Assembly: GCA_021816665.1 (NCBI GenBank)
Contig: JAKAXI010000049.1
Coordinates: 1-9,971 of the forward strand
DNA length: 9,971 bases
Reading direction: 5' to 3'
Source: Bacillota bacterium
GTDB lineage: Bacteria; Bacillota; Bacilli; Alicyclobacillales; Alicyclobacillaceae
The translations under genes were made by a program, and so were the position numbers. Position 1 is the stretch's first letter; every line of letters begins with the position of its first letter. The notes under the pieces were generated by a model. The model worked only from the letters and a program-made list of their open reading frames with translations, was not told the origin of the DNA and made no database searches. Of the stretch, positions 1-5,522 are shown piece by piece.

Positions 1-177
1 CTTCTGTGCAACCCATTTGAATCGGAAAAACATGTATTCCACCTCTGGCGTCGCCGGTTGTCGACGGTGGCGCGAGTTGTGTACGTCGAATCGTTCACAG
101 AGTTGACGCCAAGAATGCTTGGCTCGTCCACAATCTCCGGGCTATCCCGGCTAGTGCTCTCCAACCACGAGACATGA
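1..177 (+). CDS. Possible 3' end of a convergent gene, product unknown
   Basis: A plus-strand frame is open from the first base of the window to a TGA at 175-177, giving 58 residues with no start needed because the left edge cuts it. It includes a hydrophobic beta-strand-like stretch (RVVYVESF, about residues 26-33), and its codon third positions are mostly G or C. If real, it is a gene running toward the tRNA cluster. I do not recognise the family. A minus-strand frame over the same bases is also open, from a GTG at 260-258 to the left edge, but it would start inside the tRNA terminator hairpin and is less plausible. Bases 178-238 hold nothing I can identify. Which strand codes cannot be settled from 177 bases. 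Confidence 0.3.
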   Translation, partial: LLCNPFESEKHVFHLWRRRLSTVARVVYVESFTELTPRMLGSSTISGLSRLVLSNHET

Positions 178-238
178 TGACTTGCCAAGCGCTGTAACTT
201 CAACACAGGAAATTCACGTGACCGCTCATCTTCATAAC

Positions 239-280
239 AAAAAGCCCTTGCAGACGGCACTTACACGCCGTACAAGGACT
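239..280 (-). terminator. Rho-independent terminator of the tRNA operon
   Basis: Read on the minus strand, AGTCCTTG (280-273) pairs with CAAGGGCT (251-244), with one G-T pair. An inner ACGGC/GCCGT stem sits inside it, and five T residues follow at once (243-239). The hairpin starts 4 nt after the CCA end of tRNA-Val. Stem, GC-rich inner part and U-run make it a classic intrinsic terminator for the ten-tRNA transcript. Confidence 0.9.
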
Positions 281-284
281 TCGC

Positions 285-360
285 TGGTGGGCGGTAACGG
301 GCTCGAACCGCTGACCCCCTGCTTGTAAGGCAGGTGCTCTCCCAACTGAGCTAACCGCCC
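285..360 (-). tRNA. tRNA-Val (anticodon TAC)
   Basis: 76 nt including encoded CCA (287-285). The acceptor stem GGGCGGT pairs with ACCGCCC. The anticodon loop is CTTACAA, so the anticodon is TAC, and the T arm carries GGTTCGAGCC. It is the last gene of the tRNA operon, directly before the terminator. Confidence 0.97.
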
Positions 361-386
361 ATTGTGATTGTTTCCATGTAACGCTG

Positions 387-462
387 TGGAGCTCCCAATC
401 GGATTCGAACCGATGACCTCATCCTTACCATGGATGCGCTCTGCCGACTGAGCTATGGGAGC
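387..462 (-). tRNA. tRNA-Thr (anticodon GGT)
   Basis: 76 nt including CCA. The acceptor stem GCTCCCA pairs with TGGGAGC, with T at the discriminator position. The anticodon stem CATCC/GGATG encloses the loop ATGGTAA, so the anticodon is GGT, reading ACC and ACU. Only one base (463) separates it from the CCA of tRNA-Asn. This is the second threonine tRNA of the cluster. Confidence 0.97.
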
Positions 463-463
463 A

Positions 464-538
464 TGGCTCCCCGAGTAGGATTCGAACCTACGACCCTCCG
501 GTTAACAGCCGGATGCTCTACCGCTGAGCTATCGAGGA
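464..538 (-). tRNA. tRNA-Asn (anticodon GTT)
   Basis: 75 nt including CCA. The acceptor stem TCCTCGA pairs with TCGGGGA (one G-T pair), and the discriminator is G. The anticodon stem CCGG encloses the loop CTGTTAA, so the anticodon is GTT. It lies 11 nt after tRNA-Ala and 1 nt before tRNA-Thr(GGT), so it must be released from a multi-tRNA precursor. Confidence 0.97.
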
Positions 539-549
539 ATGGAATCATG

Positions 550-624
550 TGGTGGAGGTAGTCGGATTCGAACCGACGGCCCCCTGCGTGCAAGGCAGGT
601 GCTCTCCCACTGAGCTATACCCCC
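550..624 (-). tRNA. tRNA-Ala (anticodon TGC)
   Basis: 75 nt including CCA. The acceptor stem GGGGGTA pairs with TACCTCC and contains a G-T pair at G3-T70, the conserved G3:U70 identity element for alanyl-tRNA synthetase. The anticodon loop is CTTGCAC, so the anticodon is TGC. Confidence 0.97.
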
Positions 625-659
625 ATGAACTTACTTTGCAATTGTTGTACAGGAACCAC

Positions 660-736
660 TGGTCGGAGCAGCGGGATTCGAACCCACGACCTCCTGCTCC
701 CAAGGCAGGCGCGCTACCAAGCTGCGCTATGCTCCG
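660..736 (-). tRNA. tRNA-Pro (anticodon TGG)
   Basis: 77 nt including CCA. The acceptor stem CGGAGCA pairs with TGCTCCG, starting with the C1-G72 pair usual for bacterial tRNA-Pro. The anticodon loop is CTTGGGA, so the anticodon is TGG. A 35-nt spacer separates it from tRNA-Ala, one of the longer gaps in the cluster. Confidence 0.97.
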
Positions 737-766
737 ATGACACCTGCATGTCCACCGCAACCAGGA

Positions 767-841
767 TGGCTGGGGAGGAAGGAATCGAACCTTCGCGTGA
801 CGGAGTCAAAGTCCGTTGCCTTACCGCTTGGCTACTCCCCA
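767..841 (-). tRNA. tRNA-Gln (anticodon TTG)
   Basis: 75 nt including CCA. The acceptor stem TGGGGAG pairs with CTCCCCA and begins with the T1-A72 pair typical of tRNA-Gln. The anticodon loop is CTTTGAC, so the anticodon is TTG. In most Firmicutes this tRNA is first charged with glutamate and then amidated by GatCAB; that is family knowledge, and those genes are not in this window. Confidence 0.97.
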
Positions 842-844
842 ACA

Positions 845-921
845 TGGGGTGAGTGATGGGAATCGAACCCACGAGTGCCGGAACCACAATCCGGTGCGTT
901 AACCACTTCGCCACACTCACC
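845..921 (-). tRNA. tRNA-His (anticodon GTG)
   Basis: 77 nt including CCA and the extra 5' G (-1) at 921, which faces C73 (848), the histidine identity pair. The acceptor stem GTGAGTG pairs with CACTCAC. The anticodon loop is TTGTGGT, so the anticodon is GTG. A single base (922) lies between the G-1 and the CCA of upstream tRNA-Trp; 3 nt lie between its CCA and tRNA-Gln. Confidence 0.97.
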
Positions 922-922
922 A

Positions 923-998
923 TGGCAGGGGCGGCAGGATTCGAACCCACGACATGCGGTTTTGGAGACCGCCGTTCTACCAGCTGAACTACGCCCCT
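923..998 (-). tRNA. tRNA-Trp (anticodon CCA)
   Basis: 76 nt including CCA. The acceptor stem AGGGGCG pairs with CGCCCCT, with discriminator G. The anticodon stem GCGGT/ACCGC encloses the loop CTCCAAA, so the anticodon is CCA. A36-A37-A38 follow the anticodon, the recognition motif of MiaA; miaA and miaB are both in this window. Confidence 0.97.
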
Positions 999-1061
999 AT
1001 CTTCCGCCCACAGAGCGGGTGTCGCCGAGGGTTGCAACGACTGTAGTCAGTAACCTACAGG

Positions 1062-1145
<84 letters not shown>

Positions 1146-1154
1146 GCAAAATCC

Positions 1155-1230
<76 letters not shown>

Positions 1231-1255
1231 ACCCTATCCATCAGCGACAAGAGAT

Positions 1256-1285
1256 AACTTATCACACAGAAATCCGCGTTGTCAA
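1256..1285 (-). promoter_or_regulatory. Putative sigma-A promoter of the tRNA operon
   Basis: On the minus strand a perfect -35 TTGACA (1285-1280) is followed after 18 nt by a weak -10 TAAGTT (1261-1256). Transcription would begin near 1249, leaving a short leader before tRNA-Thr(TGT) at 1230. The -35 starts 47 nt past the hfq stop, and I see no terminator between, so read-through from hfq is also possible. Confidence 0.6.
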
Positions 1286-1332
1286 CGCCGAATTTCAGGG
1301 CATTGTGACAGGTATTTCTTGGTTCTGACTCG

Positions 1333-1584
1333 TTACTCGCCTTTCTCCTCATCGACAACCTCTGGGTTCAGAGCCACACTGCGCATCGGAATGAAGGTGG
1401 AAATGGCATGTTTATAGACCATCTGTTGCTTGCCATCAGACTCCACCACGATCGTGAAGTTGTCGAAAGCCTTGATCGAGCCCCGGATCTGAAACCCGTT
1501 CACCAAGTACACGATAACCGGAATTCGGTCTTTTCGCACTTGGTTGAGAAATGTGTCCTGAATATTGACAGGTTGCTTCGTCAT
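1333..1584 (-). CDS. hfq: RNA chaperone Hfq
   Basis: An 83-residue Sm-like protein that forms a ring hexamer in the cytoplasm, binds U-rich and A-rich RNA, and can help small RNAs meet their mRNA targets. The Sm fold is complete: NIQDTFLNQ near the start (residues 7-15), NGFQIRG (29-35), FDNFT (40-44), and the family signature YKHAIS (57-62), whose Lys and His line the proximal RNA site. The tail after residue 72 is short and acidic, as in other Firmicutes. The start chosen is the ATG at 1584, 8 nt after a GGAGG (1597-1593); the longer GTG frame from 1599 begins on that ribosome binding site and is rejected. It follows miaA, as in many bacteria, but has its own promoter. In Firmicutes the role of Hfq is often less central than in enterobacteria (family knowledge). 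Confidence 0.97.
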   Translation of the reverse strand: MTKQPVNIQDTFLNQVRKDRIPVIVYLVNGFQIRGSIKAFDNFTIVVESDGKQQMVYKHAISTFIPMRSVALNPEVVDEEKGE

Positions 1585-1604
1585 GTCAGCAGCCTCCACT
1601 CACA

Positions 1605-1624
1605 GGGAATGCAGTTTCATTCCC
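1605..1624 (-). promoter_or_regulatory. Hairpin in the hfq 5' leader
   Basis: On the minus strand GGGAATG (1624-1618) and CATTCCC (1611-1605) form a perfect 7-bp stem with a 6-nt loop. It lies downstream of the hfq promoter and ends 7 nt before the GGAGG. It has no U-run, so it is not an intrinsic terminator. It could stabilise the leader or influence translation; that role is inference. Confidence 0.5.
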
Positions 1625-1644
1625 CATCTCTATAGTGTCTCATA

Positions 1645-1673
1645 CATATATCGGTTTCTCAGACCTCTGTCAA
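1645..1673 (-). promoter_or_regulatory. Putative sigma-A promoter of hfq
   Basis: On the minus strand a perfect -35 TTGACA (1673-1668) and a -10 TATATG (1650-1645, four of six consensus bases) are spaced by exactly 17 nt. The predicted start near 1638 gives a leader of about 54 nt before the hfq ATG. It lies in the 143-nt miaA-hfq gap, allowing hfq expression apart from the mismatch-repair operon. Confidence 0.7.
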
Positions 1674-1677
1674 CCCC

Positions 1678-1724
1678 AGACGGCAGCACAGCCCTGACTG
1701 CGCTGCAACCACAACGCACCGTCT
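1678..1724 (-). repeat. Inverted repeat between miaA and the hfq promoter
   Basis: A 9-bp stem, GCAGCGCAG (1706-1698) with CTGTGCTGC (1691-1683), one G-T pair, and a 6-nt loop. An outer 5-bp stem (AGACG 1724-1720 with CGTCT 1682-1678) closes it, with a 13-nt bulge on one side. It starts 4 nt after the miaA stop. The absence of a T-run argues against an efficient intrinsic terminator; it may protect the 3' end of the upstream mRNA or act as a partial terminator. Confidence 0.55.
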
Positions 1725-1727
1725 ACC

Positions 1728-2702
1728 CTATTCGCGGCGTGCAAGCTCAATTCCTTCCCCGACCTGCAAAGCGAGATCACAAATCGTTTGAAAGTCATTG
1801 GCTGGCAATGCACCTGTCACGTCAACGGTGAACCAGTGGACACGCGCGTCCCGCATAAACCAAGACAACTGCCGTTTCGCCAGCCTGCGAGTCGCCTGCT
1901 TAATCGCAGCAACGGCCTCTTCTTTCCCGGTTTCCCCCGTCACATATGCGGCCCACTCTTTGTAGCCGATAGCCTGCATGGCCGTTGTATCGCGCGTACA
2001 GCCGGTGTCTAACAACCGCCGAACTTCCGCGTCTAAGCCAGAGCTAATCATCGCATCCACCCGCGCGTCTACGCGCCGATACAAAGCGGCTCGGTCCATC
2101 GTCAGACCGACCTGAACCGTGTTGTACCTGCCCCCTTTATCCCGCCACTCGTAGGTCCGGGATAACTCTTGTCCACGCAATTCCGCGACCTCGAGAGCAC
2201 GTATGACCCTGCGCGTGTCGTTTGGGTGAAGTCGATTGGCAGAAGCAGGGTCGACATCACAAAGGCGACGATGCAGTTCTTCGCTCCCGTGATCGAGCAG
2301 ATACGCCTCCCACTTCGCTCGTACGCTATCCGAACCGGCCTGGCGGGCAAAGTCGAGGTCTTCAACAATCGCGCGAATGTAGAGACCCGTTCCACCGACG
2401 ACTATCGGCAGACGACCACGCCGGATGATTCCAGCGATCGCGTCGTCCGCATGTGTGACCCAGTTGGCTACCGTAAACGGCTCGGTTGGGTCCACGAGGT
2501 CGAGGCCGTGGTGTAGCACCCCCTGCATCTCTGCCTGCGTCACTTTCGCGGTGCCTATATCCATGCCGCGATAGACCTGCATGGAATCAGCGGACACTAT
2601 CTCTCCACCAACCGCGCGCGCGACCTCAATGCCGACGTGACTCTTCCCGACACCCGTCGGCCCGACAATACACAGCACAGGCGCCCGCGGAGCCGTTTTC
2701 AT
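1728..2702 (-). CDS. miaA: tRNA dimethylallyltransferase MiaA
   Basis: A 324-residue enzyme that transfers a dimethylallyl group from DMAPP to N6 of A37 in tRNAs reading UNN codons, giving i6A37. The P-loop GPTGVGKS is at residues 14-21, followed by SADSMQVYRGMDIGTAK (37-53) with the conserved Asp (39), Gln and Tyr of the family, and VGGTGLYIR (102-110). The middle insertion that grips the anticodon loop and an Arg/Lys-rich C-terminal part (KQATRRLAKRQ) are present. Length is normal. The ATG overlaps the upstream methyltransferase stop by one base (TGATG), with an AGGAG (2717-2713) 10 nt upstream, so translation is probably coupled. Its product is the substrate for MiaB, encoded at the other end of the same gene run. 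tRNA-Tyr and tRNA-Trp in this window have the required A36-A37-A38. Confidence 0.98.
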   Translation of the reverse strand: MKTAPRAPVLCIVGPTGVGKSHVGIEVARAVGGEIVSADSMQVYRGMDIGTAKVTQAEMQGVLHHGLDLVDPTEPFTVANWVTHADDAIAGIIRRGRLPIVVGGTGLYIRAIVEDLDFARQAGSDSVRAKWEAYLLDHGSEELHRRLCDVDPASANRLHPNDTRRVIRALEVAELRGQELSRTYEWRDKGGRYNTVQVGLTMDRAALYRRVDARVDAMISSGLDAEVRRLLDTGCTRDTTAMQAIGYKEWAAYVTGETGKEEAVAAIKQATRRLAKRQLSWFMRDARVHWFTVDVTGALPANDFQTICDLALQVGEGIELARRE

Positions 2703-3574
2703 CAGCTCATCTCTCCTCGCGGTTTCTTCCAGACGGCAAAAGCTGTGCGTCCGTGTGGACGGTCCGGTGTGAGACCAAACCGCTCAAACTGCCCGAATCC
2801 CGGCCGTTCCTTCAAGACAACACATCTACGTGCCACTCGTTGCGCCTCGCGCCATGCGTCGTCCCGCACCGCCAGAGCGGTCGCAAAGGAGCGCACGGCC
2901 TCCACCTCCGAACGCCGCTTTGTAGCGTGCCGAAACATCGGGTCAAAGTACACCACATCCACACTGTTATCCGGTTGTTCAGTCAGCCACAAGCTGTGGT
3001 CACTGTGGCAAAGCGTGATCGTGGCCGCGTCCTGCCTGAGGCTCTTCATCGTATCGGAGTACCAAGCGGCGCCGCTCGTCAGCGCATCTTCGAATAAGCG
3101 CAAGAGCGGCCACGACGCCTCGATAGCGATGACTTGTCCTGCCCGCCCCACAGCCGCCGCAAACACCAAGGTATCCGTCCCTCGACCGAGCGTCGCGTCG
3201 ACAACGATGTCGCCGGGGCGAATGTCGGCAGCGAGAAGCAGACGCTCTGGTTCGCCCCTTCGCCACTGTGAGACGCGTTGCCAAGCAAAACTAGGGTGAA
3301 AGTAGAGGCCCTCGTCGCCCGATTCGGCGGTGTAGAGCACGGGCTGTCGGTCTGCAACGACGAGGACATCAGCTCTTTCGTCGGCGAGCACCTGGGCGAT
3401 GCTGCGGTCTCGTCTCGCAACCCGCGGACAGTTAAACCACGCAGCGAGCCGATTCGCGTCTGCCAGGGCGCGAGGCGTCTCTTTCCACGGCGTCGTCACG
3501 ACGACAGAAGGCAGCTCAAGCCCCTTTCCCGCGTCGACCGGCGCCCCAAGGTGAGGTACGTGATCACGAAACAA
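2702..3574 (-). CDS. Class I SAM-dependent methyltransferase, RsmJ/YhiQ-like family
   Basis: A 290-residue protein with a Rossmann-type SAM-binding core. Motif I is VVDATLGRGTD (124-134), with an acidic residue ending the next strand (IEAS, 151-154). The likely catalytic-site motif is VVYFDPMF (207-214), and VVLKE (252-256) is a late core strand. FHP (92-94) before the core and the N-terminal VVVTT stretch (24-28) match what I recall of the PF04445-like family in Firmicutes, related to RsmJ, which methylates G1516 of 16S rRNA in E. coli. The substrate here is not proven. The start is a TTG at 3574 inside the last codons of mutL, supported by AAGGAG (3590-3585) 10 nt upstream; a GTG at residue 26, next to the conserved region, is a weaker alternative. 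It lies between mutL and miaA, which points to RNA rather than DNA modification. Confidence 0.85.
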   Translation of the reverse strand: MFRDHVPHLGAPVDAGKGLELPSVVVTTPWKETPRALADANRLAAWFNCPRVARRDRSIAQVLADERADVLVVADRQPVLYTAESGDEGLYFHPSFAWQRVSQWRRGEPERLLLAADIRPGDIVVDATLGRGTDTLVFAAAVGRAGQVIAIEASWPLLRLFEDALTSGAAWYSDTMKSLRQDAATITLCHSDHSLWLTEQPDNSVDVVYFDPMFRHATKRRSEVEAVRSFATALAVRDDAWREAQRVARRCVVLKERPGFGQFERFGLTPDRPHGRTAFAVWKKPRGEMS

Positions 3575-5522
3575 TTCTGCGAAACTCCTTCTCCAGTGCG
3601 GTGTTCGACAACTGAATCAAGATCGGTCGACCGTGTGGACAGTGAAACGGATCGGCCAAGTCGGAAACGGCTCGACAGAGCGCGTCCATCTCCGGTCCTG
3701 CGAGTCGATGGTTGGCTTTGATCGCGGCCTTGCAGGCTTGCGTCACAATTCTGTCCCGAATCGCCTCTGCTGCGCTCCCTGGCAACCGCTCGTCCGCGAG
3801 AGATGAAAACAGCCCTTCCGCGAGTGCGCTGATGTCCAGTCCTTCCCACACTTCAGGGACACTGCGCAGCAGGATGTCTGCCCCTCCAAACGGCTCCCAC
3901 TCAAAGCCAAGGCCGGCCAAAACTCCCTCGTGCTCCTTGATGGCTGCCGACTGGCGGGGGGTCAATCGGAACGTCAGCGGTGTGAGCAACGCCATCCGTC
4001 CACCGATGCGACTGCGTACCTGGGCGTCAAACCGCTCGTACAGCACGCGTTCGTGAGCCGCGTGCTGGTCGATGATGTACAGGTTCTCCCCATCTTCTGC
4101 CAAGACGTACATGCCAAGCGCTTGACCGATGGGTCGAAGTCGCAGGCGCTCCGCTCCCGGTTCTCGCACACTAGGCTTCTCGCTCGTTGTCGAATCCGCC
4201 TCCTGGCGGGCTGGTTCCAATTCTGTGTACTGTGGCTGACGGAGAGAGTTCGCCGGGTCAAGCACCTGAGATCCTGGTTGGGCTGGGGGACCTGCCATCG
4301 GAGCCAGCGTCGCCGCCATCTGCTCTTCTGTGATCGCAGCCGAGCCATTTCTTTGACGCCAGTCTACCTTTCCTCGCACGGGCTGTGACTCCCGCGTTGG
4401 CTTCGTGGCCTCGAACGGAGTTGGCGCCTGCTCACGCACCATCGGTCGAACGCCGTCCGGGAGCGACAGTTTCTTCTGCGTGCTGCGTTCTTCCCGCACC
4501 CGCGCGTGCAATTCCACGTTGGGCACCAGAAACGCACTGTCGAGGGCGGCAGCGACGGCACTGGTCACCATGCGGCAGACATCCTGCTCTTCACTGAACC
4601 GCACCTCTGCTTTGTGGGGGTGAATGTTAACGTCCACCAGCGCCGCATCCATCTCGAGGTTCAAAACATACAGAGGGTGTTTCCGCGTCATCAGGCGCGC
4701 ACCGTATCCGGCAACGACGGCCTGATGGATGGCGTAGTTGCGAATGGGACGGTGGTTCAAAAAAATATGCCCGTACGCCCGCGTTGACTTCGCCTGCGTA
4801 GGTCGTCCGATCCAGCCAGTGACCTGGTAGTCCGGGCTCTCGCCGCGAACGGCCAGGAGTTGCTTCGCCTCGCCCGGGGCAAACACGTTCGCGGCCACAT
4901 CGAGCAGGTTTGACCGTCCTCCGGACTGAAAGACAATGTGCCCGCTCGTCTCGAGCGTGAACGCCACGTCTGGCCGCGCCAAGGCAGCCCGCTGCACGAC
5001 CTCGACACAACGGGCTTGCTCGGTATGTACGGAGCGTAAGTACTTTAATCGAGCCGGCGTATTGAAAAAGAGATCGCGCACCACAACCGTCGTGCCCACT
5101 GGTACGCCAATCGGTTCAGGGTCGCCGTGCAACCGTGACCCCTCCACCTTCACTTGCGTGCCCGCTTCCGCCTCCCGCGGGCGTGTCTGCAGCGTTACGC
5201 GGGCGACGGCCGCAATCGACGCAAGGGCCTCCCCGCGAAAGCCCATGGTCGCGATCTTCAGCAAATCGCGCGCTGTACGCACTTTGCTCGTGGCGTGCCG
5301 CGAAAAAGCCAGAATGGCGTCTTCCTCATCCATTCCGCAGCCGTCGTCTTGTACCGTCATGGCAGCGATGCCGCCTTCCTCTAGAGCTACGCGAATTCGC
5401 GTCGCCCCCGCATCGAGGCTGTTTTCAATCATCTCTTTGATACAAGACGCAGGGCGTTCGACCACTTCCCCCGCTGCAATCTGATTGGCGAGGGCCTCCG
5501 GCATCACTTGGATGTTGCCCAT
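3564..5522 (-). CDS. mutL: DNA mismatch repair protein MutL (endonuclease type)
   Basis: A 652-residue GHKL ATPase that couples mismatch recognition by MutS to strand removal. The N-terminal ATPase domain holds the catalytic Glu (30) and Asn (34) in KEMIENSLDAGAT, DDGCGM (59-64), GFRGEAL (94-100) and FFNTPAR (152-158). A Pro/Glu/Gln-rich linker runs from about 340 to 455. The C-terminal domain carries the metal-dependent nicking site DQHAAHERVLYE (485-496), plus ACKAAIKA (596-603), CPHGRP (628-633) and a terminal FRR (647-649). This is the endonuclease form found in bacteria lacking MutH, so the protein itself should make the strand-specific nick. The ATG at 5522 lies inside the end of mutS, 7 nt after a perfect AAAGGAGG (5537-5530). 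The 19-nt overlap suggests coupled synthesis of the two partners. Confidence 0.98.
   Translation of the reverse strand: MGNIQVMPEALANQIAAGEVVERPASCIKEMIENSLDAGATRIRVALEEGGIAAMTVQDDGCGMDEEDAILAFSRHATSKVRTARDLLKIATMGFRGEALASIAAVARVTLQTRPREAEAGTQVKVEGSRLHGDPEPIGVPVGTTVVVRDLFFNTPARLKYLRSVHTEQARCVEVVQRAALARPDVAFTLETSGHIVFQSGGRSNLLDVAANVFAPGEAKQLLAVRGESPDYQVTGWIGRPTQAKSTRAYGHIFLNHRPIRNYAIHQAVVAGYGARLMTRKHPLYVLNLEMDAALVDVNIHPHKAEVRFSEEQDVCRMVTSAVAAALDSAFLVPNVELHARVREERSTQKKLSLPDGVRPMVREQAPTPFEATKPTRESQPVRGKVDWRQRNGSAAITEEQMAATLAPMAGPPAQPGSQVLDPANSLRQPQYTELEPARQEADSTTSEKPSVREPGAERLRLRPIGQALGMYVLAEDGENLYIIDQHAAHERVLYERFDAQVRSRIGGRMALLTPLTFRLTPRQSAAIKEHEGVLAGLGFEWEPFGGADILLRSVPEVWEGLDISALAEGLFSSLADERLPGSAAEAIRDRIVTQACKAAIKANHRLAGPEMDALCRAVSDLADPFHCPHGRPILIQLSNTALEKEFRRIVS

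Noticed and set aside
1585..1599. Upstream GTG start for hfq
   Set aside because: The GTG overlaps the GGAGG that serves the ATG at 1584, and Hfq proteins begin just before the NIQD motif.
2486..3299. Plus-strand open frames of 203 and 220 residues opposite miaA and the methyltransferase
   Set aside because: They are antisense to conserved genes, overlap each other in different frames and show no domain-like pattern.
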